A DNA stretch of 64,000 nucleotides from an uncultured Prevotellaceae bacterium (lineage in GTDB: Bacteria > Bacteroidota > Bacteroidia > Bacteroidales > Bacteroidaceae): assembly GCA_902776475.1 (NCBI GenBank), contig CACYQD010000003.1, positions 62,001-126,000 on the forward strand, written 5' to 3'. A program made the translations under genes and the position numbers. Under the pieces are notes generated by a model. That model was not told the DNA's origin. It did no database searches and was given only the letters and a program-made list of their open reading frames with translations. The number at the start of each line of letters is the position of its first letter. Position 1 is the first letter of the stretch. Below, piece after piece: positions 25,510 to 39,487 of the stretch.

Positions 25510-26871
25510 ATGAAAATTTCATTCGAAAACGCCGACAAGGTCAATGGACTGATGACCCTGACCGTTGAGGCTGAAGATTACAAGAAGCAGGTAGAAGACA
25601 AACTGAAGGAGTATCGTAAGAAGGCCAATGTCCCGGGTTTCAGACCTGGTATGGTGCCCATGGGCTTGATCAAGCGCCAGTATGGCACTGCTGTCAAGGT
25701 GGACGTCATCAACCAAGTCCTCGGACAGGAGATGTACAAATATATCAACGACAATAAAATCAAGATGCTCGGCGAGCCCATGCCTTCCGAGAAACAGGTG
25801 CCTCAGGACCTGGAAGGCGACGGACCCTTCGAGTTCGTGTTCGATATCGCCGTGGCTCCCGAATTCACCATCAGCCTCTCCGATAAGGACAAGGTGACCT
25901 ATTATGACATCCAGGCTGATGACGAGTTGGTCAACAGCCAGATTGACATGATGGCCAGCCGCAGCGGACACTATGAGAAAGTGGAGGACTATGATGAGTC
26001 GATGCGCGACATGCTCAAGGGCGATCTCCGCCAGCTCGACGAGGAGGGCAACACCCTCGAGGGCGGCATCACCGTGGCCGACGCCGTGCTCATGCCCCAA
26101 TATATTAAGGTAGAAGACCAGAAGAAACTGTTTGATGGCGCTCATCTGGGTGACATCATCACCTTCAACCCCAAGAAAGCTTATCCTGAGAGCGATGCCG
26201 AGGTGGCAGGCCTGCTCAAGATGAAGAAAGAGGAAGTGGCTGACCTGACTTCCGACTTCAGCTTCCAGATCACCGAGATCTCACGTTTCGTGAAGGCTGA
26301 GGTCAATCAGGAACTGTTTGACACCATCTTCGGTCAGGGCGTGGTCAACGGTGAGGAGGAGTTCCGCACCAAGATCAAGGAGGGACTCAAAGGACAGTTG
26401 CAGTCTGAGGCCGACTTCCAGTTCCTGACCGACGTCCGCAAATACACCGAGGAGAAGGTGGGCGAACTTACATTCCCCGAGGACCTGCTCCGCCGCGTGA
26501 TGAAGATGAACAACAAGGACAAGGACGACAAGTATGTCGATGAGCATTTCGACGCCAGCATCAAGGAACTCAAGTGGCACCTCATCAAGGAACAGCTCGT
26601 GGCCGCCACTGATGTGAAGATCGATGATAACGAGGTGAAAGCCACCGCCAAGGAGATGGCACGCGCCCAGTTCGCTCAGTATGGCATGAACGACGTGCCC
26701 GATGATTATCTCGAGAACTATGCCCAGGATATCCTGAAAAACAAAGAGCATGTTGATGGCATCATTGACCGTACCATCGACCTCAAACTCACACAGGCAC
26801 TCAAAAGTGTCGTCAAACTGGATGTCAAGAAGGTGACTCTCGAAGAATTCCGCGCTGCAGGAAAAGAATAA
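25510..26871 (+). CDS. tig: Trigger factor
   Basis: 453 residues. The N-terminal ribosome-binding domain has the signature GFRPGMVP (in KKANVPGFRPGMVPMGLIKRQYG, residues about 38-60). The PPIase-like middle domain (about 150-245) lacks a strongly conserved FKBP core, as usual in Bacteroidetes. A long helical C-terminal chaperone domain follows. Trigger factor binds nascent chains at the ribosome exit. It is first in the conserved tig-clpP-clpX arrangement, but separated from clpP by its own terminator and a clpP promoter. Confidence 0.94.
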   Translation: MKISFENADKVNGLMTLTVEAEDYKKQVEDKLKEYRKKANVPGFRPGMVPMGLIKRQYGTAVKVDVINQVLGQEMYKYINDNKIKMLGEPMPSEKQVPQDLEGDGPFEFVFDIAVAPEFTISLSDKDKVTYYDIQADDELVNSQIDMMASRSGHYEKVEDYDESMRDMLKGDLRQLDEEGNTLEGGITVADAVLMPQYIKVEDQKKLFDGAHLGDIITFNPKKAYPESDAEVAGLLKMKKEEVADLTSDFSFQITEISRFVKAEVNQELFDTIFGQGVVNGEEEFRTKIKEGLKGQLQSEADFQFLTDVRKYTEEKVGELTFPEDLLRRVMKMNNKDKDDKYVDEHFDASIKELKWHLIKEQLVAATDVKIDDNEVKATAKEMARAQFAQYGMNDVPDDYLENYAQDILKNKEHVDGIIDRTIDLKLTQALKSVVKLDVKKVTLEEFRAAGKE

Positions 26872-26872
26872 A

Positions 26873-26901
26873 CGGATTTTTTCGAAAAAAAACCGCTTTT
26901 T
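26873..26901 (+). terminator. Terminator of tig
   Basis: Directly after the stop codon: CGGATTTTTTCG / AAAAAAAACCG hairpin followed by CTTTTTA. Confidence 0.7.
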
Positions 26902-26908
26902 ATAGTTA

Positions 26909-26966
26909 GGTTATTGACTTTTTTTCGTATCTTTGTGCTAAGAACTAAAGAAAAAAGTCAATAACC
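26909..26966. promoter_or_regulatory. clpP promoter enclosed by a perfect 16-bp inverted repeat
   Basis: GGTTATTGACTTTTTT (26909-26924) and its exact reverse complement (26951-26966) flank 26 bases that contain the -7 box TATCTTTG (26928-26935) and the predicted start near 26942. The right arm ends in CCTTTT. Read-through RNA from tig could form a terminator-like hairpin, while RNA starting inside the loop would carry only the right arm. Alternatively the arms are an operator. Confidence 0.7.
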
Positions 26967-26998
26967 TTTTATTTATGGTCTGATTTTTGCATGATGAC

Positions 26999-27026
26999 GG
27001 GAGTGGGCAGCGGTGCCACGGCTCCC
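26999..27026 (+). promoter_or_regulatory. Hairpin in the clpP 5' UTR
   Basis: GGGAG...CTCCC enclosing TGG(G)CA/TGCCA with loop GCGG, 42 bases before the clpP ATG. It lies in a 5' UTR of about 125 bases. A regulatory role is possible but unproven; no known riboswitch was recognised. Confidence 0.35.
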
Positions 27027-27068
27027 AGTACCCATGTATGTCAAACCAATATGAAATAGAAACCAGCG

Positions 27069-27734
27069 ATGAACGACTTCAGAAAATTTGCTACAAAGCA
27101 TCTTGGAATCAATGGTATGGTGCTCGATGACGTCATCAGCACCCAGGCCAATTACCTCAATCCCTATATCCTCGAGGAGCGCCAGCTCAATGTCACCCAG
27201 ATGGACGTGTTCTCACGACTCATGATGGACCGCATCATCTTCCTGGGCACACCCATCGACGACTATACGGCCAACACCCTCCAGGCACAGCTCCTCTACC
27301 TTGACTCCGTCGACAGCGGAAAAGACATCTCCGTGTATATCAACTCGCCCGGCGGCAGCGTGACAGCTGGACTCGGCATCTACGACACCATGCAGTTCAT
27401 CTCCAGCGACGTGGCCACCATCTGCACCGGCATGGCCGCTTCAATGGCCGCCGTACTCCTCGTGGCAGGCGCCGAGGGCAAGAGAGCCGCTCTCACCCAC
27501 AGCCGCGTGATGATTCACCAACCGCTCGGCGGCGTGCAGGGCCAGGCCTCCGATATCGAAATCGAGGCCCGTGAGATACAGAAATACAAAAAGGAACTCT
27601 ATACCATCATCGCCGAGCATTCCAAGACCCCGTTCGACAAGGTCTGGGCTGACTCCGACCGCAACTACTGGATGACAGCACAGGAGGCACAGGAGTATGG
27701 CATGATTGACAATATCCTCAAGCGCAAGAAATAA
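27069..27734 (+). CDS. clpP: ATP-dependent Clp protease proteolytic subunit
   Basis: 221 residues. Serine protease subunit that forms a double-heptamer chamber fed by ClpX. Catalytic Ser125 is in GMAASMAAVLLVAG and His150 in SRVMIHQPLGG; the catalytic Asp follows in the usual C-terminal part (FDKVWADSDRNYWMTAQEA). The LYLDSVDSGKDISVYINSPGGSV motif is intact. The N-terminus is about 20 residues longer than in E. coli, as is common in Bacteroidetes. clpX starts 3 bases after its stop codon. Confidence 0.96.
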   Translation: MNDFRKFATKHLGINGMVLDDVISTQANYLNPYILEERQLNVTQMDVFSRLMMDRIIFLGTPIDDYTANTLQAQLLYLDSVDSGKDISVYINSPGGSVTAGLGIYDTMQFISSDVATICTGMAASMAAVLLVAGAEGKRAALTHSRVMIHQPLGGVQGQASDIEIEAREIQKYKKELYTIIAEHSKTPFDKVWADSDRNYWMTAQEAQEYGMIDNILKRKK

Positions 27735-27737
27735 AGC

Positions 27738-28958
27738 ATGAAGAAATGTAGCTTCTGCGGCAGCAGCGAGAAAAATGTCAAACTCCTGATCACGGGAATT
27801 GACGGCTATATCTGCGAGAATTGCGCCATGCAGGCTTACGAGATCGTCCAGACCTCCGGCGTGCTTGCCAAGACCTCTCCCTATAGCACCAAACTTGACC
27901 TGGGGAAATTGCCAAAGCCGCGGCAGATTAAGGAATACCTCGACCAATACGTCATCGGACAGGATGAAGCCAAGCGATTTCTGGCCGTGTCGGTATACAA
28001 CCACTACAAGCGGTTGAACCAGCCCTCCGACAAAGACGGAGTGGAAATAGAGAAAAGCAATATCATCATGGTGGGAAGTACGGGCACGGGGAAAACCCTC
28101 CTCGCCCGCACCATCGCCAAGATGCTCAACGTGCCCTTCACCATTGTCGATGCCACGGTCTTCACCGAGGCCGGATATGTCGGCGAGGACGTGGAGAGCA
28201 TCCTCTCAAGATTGCTGCAGGTGGCAGACTATGACGTGGAGGCAGCCCAGAAAGGCATTGTCTTCATCGACGAGATCGACAAGATCGCCCGCAAGAGCGA
28301 CAATCCCTCCATCACGCGCGATGTCAGCGGCGAGGGTGTGCAGCAGGGACTGCTCAAACTGTTGGAGGGCACCATGGTCAATGTTCCCCCGCAGGGCGGA
28401 AGGAAGCATCCCGACCAGAAATACATCCAGGTCGACACCCGCAACATCCTCTTCATCTGCGGCGGAGCCTTCGACGGCATTGAGCGCAAGATCGCCCAGC
28501 GCATGAACACCCACGTGGTGGGCTACAACTCCGTGCAGAATGTGAGGAATATTGACAAGGAAGAACTCATGAAGTATGTGTTGCCGCAGGACCTCAAGTC
28601 CTTCGGACTGATACCCGAGATCATCGGGCGCCTGCCGGTGCTCACCTACCTCAAATCTCTCGACAGGGATGCCCTGCGCAAAATCCTGGTGGAACCCAAG
28701 AACTCCATCGTGAAGCAGTATGAGAAGCTCTTCGCCATGGACGGCATCAAACTCAAGTTCACCGAGGAGGCGCTCGAATTCATTGTCGACAAGGCCATCG
28801 AATACAAACTTGGGGCGCGTGGACTGCGCTCCATCGTCGAGAGTGTCATGATGGATGCCATGTTTGACATGCCTTCCAAAAAAGTCAAGACTTTTGACGT
28901 GACGCTCGACTATGCGAAACAACAACTCGACAAAGCACATCTCCAGGCCCAGGGCTGA
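27738..28958 (+). CDS. clpX: ATP-dependent Clp protease ATP-binding subunit ClpX
   Basis: 406 residues. The N-terminal zinc-binding domain has paired cysteines [10 protein letters not shown] and CENCAMQ. The AAA+ domain has Walker A GSTGTGKT, Walker [14 protein letters not shown], the RKHPDQKY region, and the IGF-type loop that docks to ClpP near [12 protein letters not shown]. It unfolds tagged substrates and delivers them to ClpP. It is directly co-transcribed with clpP. Confidence 0.97.
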   Translation: MKKCSFCGSSEKNVKLLITGIDGYICENCAMQAYEIVQTSGVLAKTSPYSTKLDLGKLPKPRQIKEYLDQYVIGQDEAKRFLAVSVYNHYKRLNQPSDKDGVEIEKSNIIMVGSTGTGKTLLARTIAKMLNVPFTIVDATVFTEAGYVGEDVESILSRLLQVADYDVEAAQKGIVFIDEIDKIARKSDNPSITRDVSGEGVQQGLLKLLEGTMVNVPPQGGRKHPDQKYIQVDTRNILFICGGAFDGIERKIAQRMNTHVVGYNSVQNVRNIDKEELMKYVLPQDLKSFGLIPEIIGRLPVLTYLKSLDRDALRKILVEPKNSIVKQYEKLFAMDGIKLKFTEEALEFIVDKAIEYKLGARGLRSIVESVMMDAMFDMPSKKVKTFDVTLDYAKQQLDKAHLQAQG

Positions 28959-29008
28959 CCAGATGACGGGGCGGCATGTGGCCTGCCGCCTGCTGCTTTG
29001 AACAAGAA

Positions 29009-31195
<2,187 letters not shown>

Positions 31196-31233
31196 GACCA
31201 TCTCCCTCTATTACTGTCAGCATGCCAAGGACA

Positions 31234-32815
<1,582 letters not shown>

Positions 32816-32828
32816 AAAGCTTAAAACA

Positions 32829-34247
32829 ATGAGAATAAGAACTTTAATCGCTATGTTGGTCATGAGCACGGCTGTATTCGCCCAGAGCGATCCCGTCATC
32901 ATGACGATCAATGGGGTTCCTGTGTCCCGTTCGGAATTTGAGTATTCATATAACAAAAACAACTCCGAAGGCGTCATCGACAAGAAGACCGTCGATGAAT
33001 ATGTTGATCTCTTCATCAATTACAAACTGAAGGTGGCCGCCGCCCTCGATGCGCATCTTGACACGCTCTCTTCGTTCAAGAGCGAGTTCGCGCAGTACCG
33101 CGACCAGCAGGTGCGCCCCTCCTTCATCACCGATGAGGATGTGGAGAAAGAAGCCATGGAGATCTATACCCGTACACAGCGGTATGTCGATTCACTTGGC
33201 GGACTGGCCAATCCATCGCATATCCTGATCTCGGTGAGCCAGAAGGCTTCCGAGGCCGACCGGGCCAAGGCCAAGACGCGTGCCGACTCCATCTACCAGG
33301 CTTTGAAGGACGGCGCTGACTTCGCCGAGATGGCACGGAAATTCTCTGACGACAAGGGGTCGGCGAAAAACGGCGGCAACCTCGACTGGATACAGCCGGG
33401 ACAGACCGTGACGGAATTTGAGAAGACTGTCTATTCCCTTGAGAAGGGCCAGACGAGCGGTCCGGTGCTTTCGCCTTACGGCTATCACATCATCAAACTC
33501 CTCGACAAGAAGAACTTCCTGCCCTACGACTCCGTCCATGCCGGTATCCTCACCTTCATCGACAGAAGGGGCATCAAAGAGAAAATCATCGATGAGAAAA
33601 TTGATGAGGCTGTCGCCCAGGGAAACCAGTCGCGCGAGCAACTCATGGAGCAGCGTGCCAACGAGTTGTCGAAAAACGACTCTGACCTCGCCAACCTCAT
33701 CCGCGAGTACCACGACGGACTGCTGCTCTTCGAGATCAGCAACAGCGAGGTATGGGACAAGGGCGCCAAGGATGAGGCCGGATTGGCCAACTTCTTCAAG
33801 AAAAACAAGAAACGCTATACTTGGGATGCTCCGCGCTTCAAGGGTATGGCCTATCATGTGAAGGACAAGGCTGATGTCAAGGCCGTGAAGAACAGCGTCA
33901 AGGGACTTGCTTTCGATAAATGGGCTGATAAGTTGCGCACCACTTTCAATGCTGACTCCGTCAAGCGCATCCGCGTGGAGAAAGGCATCTTCAAGAAAGG
34001 TGACAATCCGCTCGTCGACCGCGACGTGTTCAAAGTGAAGGACGCCAAGGTGGTCGCCAACGAGGAATATCCCATCGATGCCACTTTCGGCAAGTTGCTC
34101 AAGGCTCCCAAAGAGTACTCCGACGTGCGCGGACAGGTGGTCGCCGACTACCAGGACATGCTGGAGAAAGAATGGGTGGCCCGGCTGCGCGAGAAATATC
34201 CTGTGGTGGTCAACAAACAGGTTCTTGCGACGGTCAATAAACACTGA
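32829..34247 (+). CDS. Periplasmic parvulin-type peptidyl-prolyl isomerase
   Basis: 472 residues from the ATG at 32829. Signal peptide 1-18 (IAMLVMSTAVFAQ). One clear PpiC/parvulin domain (about 125-235) has SHILISVSQKASEADRAKAKTRADSIYQAL, FAEMARKFSDDKGSAKNGGNLDWIQPGQ and SPYGYHIIKLLDKK. A C-terminal domain of about 200 residues resembles the second, degenerate half of SurA/PrsA-like folding factors. It probably assists folding of outer-membrane or secreted proteins. It starts 13 bases after guaB and precedes surA by 13 bases. Confidence 0.92.
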   Translation: MRIRTLIAMLVMSTAVFAQSDPVIMTINGVPVSRSEFEYSYNKNNSEGVIDKKTVDEYVDLFINYKLKVAAALDAHLDTLSSFKSEFAQYRDQQVRPSFITDEDVEKEAMEIYTRTQRYVDSLGGLANPSHILISVSQKASEADRAKAKTRADSIYQALKDGADFAEMARKFSDDKGSAKNGGNLDWIQPGQTVTEFEKTVYSLEKGQTSGPVLSPYGYHIIKLLDKKNFLPYDSVHAGILTFIDRRGIKEKIIDEKIDEAVAQGNQSREQLMEQRANELSKNDSDLANLIREYHDGLLLFEISNSEVWDKGAKDEAGLANFFKKNKKRYTWDAPRFKGMAYHVKDKADVKAVKNSVKGLAFDKWADKLRTTFNADSVKRIRVEKGIFKKGDNPLVDRDVFKVKDAKVVANEEYPIDATFGKLLKAPKEYSDVRGQVVADYQDMLEKEWVARLREKYPVVVNKQVLATVNKH

Positions 34248-34260
34248 TCTCCAGTAATAT

Positions 34261-35721
34261 ATGACGATTATGAACAAAATGCGCCTTTTCACCATTGCTT
34301 GCCTGATGATGCCGATGCTCGCCGTGAGCGCGGCGGTTGATGACTTTGTCGACAGCAATGACTCCGTGAAGACTACCGCCGACACCTTAGCCAAAGCCAA
34401 GGTGCCTACGTTTCTCGTCAATCCCGCCAGCATCATCGACGAGGTGGTTTGGGTGGTAGGCGACGAGGCGATACTCCGGTCGGATATCGAGGCCATGCGC
34501 CTGCAAGCCGAGGCTGAGGGCGTCAGATGGGACGGCGACCCGGAATGTGTCATTCCCGAACAACTCGCTGTGCAGAAACTGTTTCTGCACCAGGCCGCCA
34601 TCGACAGTATCGAGGTGGCGGAATCTGATGTCAGCCGTGACATCGAGGATCAGATCAACTATTGGATCCAGTTGGCTGACGGATCACGGGAGAAACTGGA
34701 GGAATACCGCAAACAGACCATCGCCCAGATGAGGCAGCAGATGCACGATGAGTTCAAAAACAGGTCTCTCGTGCAGAAAATGAAGCAGCAACTGGTCAAG
34801 GACGTGACGGTCTCACCCGCTGAGGTGAGAAGATATTTCGAGCGCTTGCCCGAGGACAGCATACCTCTCGTGCCCACCACGGTGGAGGTGCAGATCATCA
34901 CCCGACAGCCAAAAGTGTCGGTCGAGGAGGTCAACAGGGTGAAGAATGCCCTGCGTGAATACACCGACCGTGTCAACAAGGGAGAGACCACTTTCGCCAC
35001 CATGGCCCGCCTCTATTCAGAGGATGTCAATTCCGCCCGTCAGGGAGGTGAAACGGGATTCATGCCCAAGTCGGTGCTCGACCCGGCATTCGCCAGTGTG
35101 GCCTTCAATCTCACGGATCCCAACAAGATCTCCAAGATCGTGGAGTCGGAGTTCGGCTACCACATCATCCAGTTGATCGACAAGCGCGGCGAGCGCATCA
35201 ACGTGCGCCATATCCTCCTCAAGCCCAGCGTCTCGCAAGAGGCTCTGGACAAGGCTTCAGCCCAACTTGACTCCATCGCCAATGACATCCGCGACAAGAA
35301 ATTCACCTTCGAGGAGGCAGCCACCTACGTCTCTGATGACAAAGACACCAAAAGCAACCACGGTCTGATGGGCAACCTCACCGATGAGAGGGTGCGGACG
35401 TCGAAATTCCGTATGCAGGACCTTCCCACGGAGGTGGCAAGGGCCGTCGAGCAACTCCAGGTGGGCGAGATCTCCAAACCCTTCGAGATGATCAACGCCA
35501 GAGGCAAGAAAGTGTGCGCCATCATCAAGCTCAAGAGCAGGGTGGAAAGCCACCGTGCCACCATCACCGAGGATTTCCAGACCATGAAGGACGTGGTGCT
35601 CGCCCAGCGGCGCGAACAAGTCATCAAGGACTGGACAATGCAGAAAATCAAAAACACCTACGTGAGAATCAACGACAGATACAAGGATTGTCAATTCCAA
35701 TATCAGGGTTGGGTGAAATGA
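34261..35721 (+). CDS. surA: SurA-like periplasmic chaperone / peptidyl-prolyl isomerase
   Basis: 486 residues. Signal peptide about 1-24 (LFTIACLMMPMLAVSAAV); the start could also be the in-frame ATG at 34270. A SurA N-terminal helical domain (about 60-200: VVWVVGDEAILRSDIEAMRL, PEQLAVQKLFLHQAAIDSIEV) is followed by two parvulin domains. The first is about 205-310 (VQIITRQPKVSVEEVNRVKNALREY, FATMARLYSEDVNSARQGGETGFMP) and the second about 315-420 (INVRHILLKPSVSQEAL). SurA escorts barrel proteins to the BAM complex. Its stop codon overlaps the ATG of the OstA-like gene. Confidence 0.92.
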   Translation: MTIMNKMRLFTIACLMMPMLAVSAAVDDFVDSNDSVKTTADTLAKAKVPTFLVNPASIIDEVVWVVGDEAILRSDIEAMRLQAEAEGVRWDGDPECVIPEQLAVQKLFLHQAAIDSIEVAESDVSRDIEDQINYWIQLADGSREKLEEYRKQTIAQMRQQMHDEFKNRSLVQKMKQQLVKDVTVSPAEVRRYFERLPEDSIPLVPTTVEVQIITRQPKVSVEEVNRVKNALREYTDRVNKGETTFATMARLYSEDVNSARQGGETGFMPKSVLDPAFASVAFNLTDPNKISKIVESEFGYHIIQLIDKRGERINVRHILLKPSVSQEALDKASAQLDSIANDIRDKKFTFEEAATYVSDDKDTKSNHGLMGNLTDERVRTSKFRMQDLPTEVARAVEQLQVGEISKPFEMINARGKKVCAIIKLKSRVESHRATITEDFQTMKDVVLAQRREQVIKDWTMQKIKNTYVRINDRYKDCQFQYQGWVK

Positions 35722-37493
35722 CATCAAGGGCTATCCCATATCGCCATTTAGGCAGGCATGGCTTCATCGCAGTGATGATGCTATGCCTGTTTGGACTATG
35801 CATCCCCCAGAACGCGGAGGCACAGAGAAAGAGAAACCGTCCCGGTGATGAGCGGATCTATCTCGACCATGCCGACTCCCTCTACTTCGACCAGTACAAG
35901 AAGCGCGACACGCAGATTGTGAGAGGACACGTCAAGTTCAGGCACCAGGGCGCGACGCTCTTCTGCGACAGTGCCTATTTCCAGCAACAGGAGAACACCT
36001 TTCGCGCCTTCGGCCATGTGAGGATGATCCAGGGCGACACCCTGGAAATCAAGTGTGACACGGCCTTCTACGACGGACGGGCCGATGTGGAGATGGTCCA
36101 TGCCCAGAGCAACGTTGTCGTCATCCACCGCAAGACTTCCGAACTGCATACCGACAACCTGATTCTCGACCGGAAATTCGATATCGTTTACTATGATGAC
36201 GGAGGCAATTATGCCGACCGTGCCAAAGGGGTGACACTGAGCAGCGACTGGGGAAAATACAACCTCTCCACCAAGGAGGCGGAATTCTTCTATGACGTGA
36301 CCCTGAAAACCAAGTCGCATGTCATCACCACCGACACCTTATTATATTATCCCTCCGATGAGCGGGCCCACGTGCTGGGTGGAAGGACGGTCTATCCTCC
36401 CCAGGGCGGACCTCCCAAGTGGACCAAGTCGAAAATCCATTCCATCCGCGACGGTTATGATGTGGAGACCACCAATTGTTACTTCTACATGAATACCGAG
36501 CGGACCGAACTCTTCGATAAATCGACCATCACCACCGACACCAGGACCATCTCGGGCGACAGCCTCTTCTATGACAGCAACAAAAAGGCCAGCAAAGGCT
36601 ACGGAAGGGTGAAATATGTCGATCAGAAGAACAAAAACCAACTCACGGCAGACGCCGTGGAGTATGATGAGATCACGGGGAAGGGAATAGCCACCAAGAA
36701 TCCGGTCTACCTCGACTACTCCCAGACCGACACCCTCTACCTGCATGCGGATACCATCAGGATGGAGACTTTCTATCTCGACACTGACTCCATGTACCGG
36801 AAAGTGCATTGCTACCGCAAGGTGAGGATGTTCAGAAACGATGTGCAGGCCGTCTGCGACTCCATGGTCATCTGCTCGCTCGACTCCACCCTCACCATGT
36901 ATGGCGACCCCATCGTGTGGAACGCCAACAGGCAGTTGCTCGGTGACAGCATCCGCGTGCTGATGAACGACTCCACCGTGCGCGAGGCGAACATCATGTC
37001 GAAAGCCTTGTCCATTGAAATACAAAATGACCTGAAAAATCCGGAAAAGACTTACTTCAACCAGGTCACCTCCAAAGTCATGAATGCCTATTTCGAGGAG
37101 GGCAAGATGCGCATGAGCGAGGCCATCGGGAGCGTCCAGACCATCTATTATCCCGTGGAGGAGAGCGACAGTTCCATCCTCTTCATGAGCTATCTCGAGA
37201 CCGATACGCTGCGGATGTTCCTCACTCCGGAAAGGAAAATGGAGAAGATCTGGGCGTCAAAGTCGGAGGGGACACTGTATCCCCTGGTCCAGATTCCCGC
37301 AGGCAAGGATTACCTGCCCAACTTCGGGTGGTATGACTATATCCGTCCGGTGAACAAGGATGATATCTATTACATCCCCGGGAGGCATGACAAGTCCTCG
37401 TCGCCGTCCAATGTTGGCGATGCCCCCTACAGCCTGACCAAGCGGATGCGGCAAGTGAGGATAGCCGGCCGACCCGGCAACGACAATCAATGA
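35718..37493 (+). CDS. OstA/LptA-like envelope protein
   Basis: 591 residues from the ATG at 35718, which overlaps the surA stop (ATGA). A signal/anchor is about 15-34 ([20 protein letters not shown]). The OstA/LptA beta-jellyroll region comes next, with repeated strands: [46 protein letters not shown] and [22 protein letters not shown]. LptA-like proteins bridge the periplasm for lipopolysaccharide transport. Bacteroidetes often encode this long form beside surA and mutL. The C-terminal third is less conserved and I cannot assign it. Confidence 0.85.
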   Translation: MTSRAIPYRHLGRHGFIAVMMLCLFGLCIPQNAEAQRKRNRPGDERIYLDHADSLYFDQYKKRDTQIVRGHVKFRHQGATLFCDSAYFQQQENTFRAFGHVRMIQGDTLEIKCDTAFYDGRADVEMVHAQSNVVVIHRKTSELHTDNLILDRKFDIVYYDDGGNYADRAKGVTLSSDWGKYNLSTKEAEFFYDVTLKTKSHVITTDTLLYYPSDERAHVLGGRTVYPPQGGPPKWTKSKIHSIRDGYDVETTNCYFYMNTERTELFDKSTITTDTRTISGDSLFYDSNKKASKGYGRVKYVDQKNKNQLTADAVEYDEITGKGIATKNPVYLDYSQTDTLYLHADTIRMETFYLDTDSMYRKVHCYRKVRMFRNDVQAVCDSMVICSLDSTLTMYGDPIVWNANRQLLGDSIRVLMNDSTVREANIMSKALSIEIQNDLKNPEKTYFNQVTSKVMNAYFEEGKMRMSEAIGSVQTIYYPVEESDSSILFMSYLETDTLRMFLTPERKMEKIWASKSEGTLYPLVQIPAGKDYLPNFGWYDYIRPVNKDDIYYIPGRHDKSSSPSNVGDAPYSLTKRMRQVRIAGRPGNDNQ

Positions 37494-37503
37494 AAGGAGC
37501 ATC

Positions 37504-39315
37504 ATGAGCGATATTATACAACTGCTGCCCGACTCCGTGGCCAATCAGATCGCTGCGGGCGAGGTCATCCAAAGACCTGCCTCCGTGGTGAAGGAACTGG
37601 TGGAAAACGCCCTCGACGCGGGGGCGCATGAGGTCAACGTGATGGTGGTGGACGCCGGTAGGACGCTGATCCAGGTCAATGACGACGGCAGCGGCATGTC
37701 TGCCACCGACGCACGCCTGTCCTTTGAGCGGCACGCCACTTCGAAAATCCGGAATGCCGGCGACCTCTTCGACTTGCACACCATGGGGTTCCGTGGCGAG
37801 GCGCTGGCCTCTATCGCTGCCGTGGCACAGGTGGAACTGGTCACCCGCTTGCAAAATGAGGAGGTGGGCACGCAGATCTCCATACATGGGTCGCATTTCG
37901 TCGGACAAGAACCTGTCGCCTGTCCGGTGGGCAGCCAGTTCAAGGTGGAAAACTTGTTCTTCAATGTGCCTGCAAGGCGGAAGTTCCTGAAGTCCAACTC
38001 CACCGAACTCAACAACATCCTTACGGCCTACGAGCGCATCGTACTGGTCAATCCCCAAGTGGCATTCTCCCTCCACAGCAATGGCGTGGAGATCTCCCAT
38101 CTTCCGGTGGCCAGTGTCCGGCAGCGCATCCTCGATGTGTTTGGCAAAAGACTCAACCAGGACCTGTTGCCCGTGGGCGTGGAGACTTCCATCTGCAAAA
38201 TCACGGGATTCGTGGGCAAACCGGAGTCGGCCAGGAAAAAGGGGGCTCATCAGTTCTTCTTCGTCAATGGCAGGTTCATGAAACATGCCTATTTCGCCAA
38301 GGCCGTCATGGCACCCTTCGAGCGACTGGTGCCAACGGGTGAACAAGTGCCCTTCTTCCTCTATTTCGAGGTGGCTCCCGGTGATATCGACGTCAATATC
38401 CATCCGACAAAGACTGAGATCAAGTTTGAGAACGAACAGGCCATCTGGCAGATCCTTACCGCTGCGGTGAAGGATGCCGTGGGGAAATTCAACGCGATTC
38501 CCTCCATCGACTTCGACACGGAGGGAAAACCTGACTTCCCCGTCTGGGACCAGCATGCCGGTCAGACGCGGATCCCATCGGTGAAGTCCAATCCCCAGTA
38601 CAACCCCTTCAAGGATGAGCGAAACCGCCGCGCCGCCACGCCTGACAGCCATTGGGAAGATCTTTACGCGCCTGCAGAAACGTCCCAACAGCAGCAAAAC
38701 CTCTTTGAGGATGCCCCGGAAGTGGAGTCGGCCACCGACATCATCGCAGAGAAATCTCCATCTCATTATCAATATAAAGGGCGGTTTGTCATGACTGCCG
38801 TGAAATCAGGACTGATGATCATTGACCAGCACAGGGCACATGTGAGGGTGCTTTTCGAGGAGTATCTCGACAAAATGGCTCAGCACCGGTGGATGACACA
38901 GAAAATGCTCTTCCCCGAGATCCTCAGACTATCCCCAACCGACGCAGCCGTCATGCGGCAGATGATCGACGAACTGTCAGCAGTGGGATTCTCCGTCTCT
39001 GATCTCGGAGGCGACAGCTTCTCGGTCAATGGCGTTCCAGCCGACATCGAAGGCCTCGATGCGGCCTCGATGCTCAACAGCATAGTGGCGGCCGCAAGGG
39101 AAAGGGTGGGGCAGGCGAAAGATGAACTTGGACAGTCGATGGCCCTCTCCATGGCGCGTGGCGCGGCCATTCCTTATGGACAGGTCCTGTCGAATGACGA
39201 AATGGAAAACTTGGTCAACAGACTCTTCTCCTGTTCCAATGTCAACATGACTCCCGACGGAAAACCCATTCTCTGCATCCTCCAGCAAGAGGAAATCGAA
39301 CATTTACTGGGATAA
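37504..39315 (+). CDS. mutL: DNA mismatch repair protein MutL
   Basis: 603 residues. The GHKL ATPase N-terminus is complete ([52 protein letters not shown]), as is the transducer domain (about 215-330). The C-terminal dimerisation domain begins near residue 425. The endonuclease motif DQHA..E....E is altered: from Asp441 it reads [14 protein letters not shown], with Ala changed to Arg and the first Glu to Val. Near the C-terminus the metal-site CPHGRP is replaced by MTPDGKP. It probably lacks nicking activity. It ends the five-gene run. Confidence 0.95.
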   Translation: MSDIIQLLPDSVANQIAAGEVIQRPASVVKELVENALDAGAHEVNVMVVDAGRTLIQVNDDGSGMSATDARLSFERHATSKIRNAGDLFDLHTMGFRGEALASIAAVAQVELVTRLQNEEVGTQISIHGSHFVGQEPVACPVGSQFKVENLFFNVPARRKFLKSNSTELNNILTAYERIVLVNPQVAFSLHSNGVEISHLPVASVRQRILDVFGKRLNQDLLPVGVETSICKITGFVGKPESARKKGAHQFFFVNGRFMKHAYFAKAVMAPFERLVPTGEQVPFFLYFEVAPGDIDVNIHPTKTEIKFENEQAIWQILTAAVKDAVGKFNAIPSIDFDTEGKPDFPVWDQHAGQTRIPSVKSNPQYNPFKDERNRRAATPDSHWEDLYAPAETSQQQQNLFEDAPEVESATDIIAEKSPSHYQYKGRFVMTAVKSGLMIIDQHRAHVRVLFEEYLDKMAQHRWMTQKMLFPEILRLSPTDAAVMRQMIDELSAVGFSVSDLGGDSFSVNGVPADIEGLDAASMLNSIVAAARERVGQAKDELGQSMALSMARGAAIPYGQVLSNDEMENLVNRLFSCSNVNMTPDGKPILCILQQEEIEHLLG

Positions 39316-39334
39316 GACGGGAAAAAATCACGGG

Positions 39335-39359
39335 AAACCCCTAAAATAGGGGGATTTTT
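39335..39359 (+). terminator. Terminator of mutL
   Basis: CCCCTAAAATAGGGG hairpin followed by GATTTTT, 20 bases after the mutL stop. Confidence 0.75.
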
Positions 39360-39413
39360 AACAGAAAAATGAAAATTTCTTAAAAAAAAACAATTACATT
39401 TGAAAAAAAATAT

Positions 39414-39421
39414 TATCTTTG
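39414..39421 (+). promoter_or_regulatory. -7 box of the OmpA-family gene
   Basis: TATCTTTG in a very AT-rich stretch (A-tracts at 39382-39410), giving a 5' UTR of about 60 bases before the ATG at 39488. The A-tracts may act as an UP-type element for strong expression. Confidence 0.65.
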
Positions 39422-39487
39422 CGGCGGAAAATAATGCAAAAGATTAATTCGGATACATTTTTTTGATTCTTTAAAACATAAAAGGTT

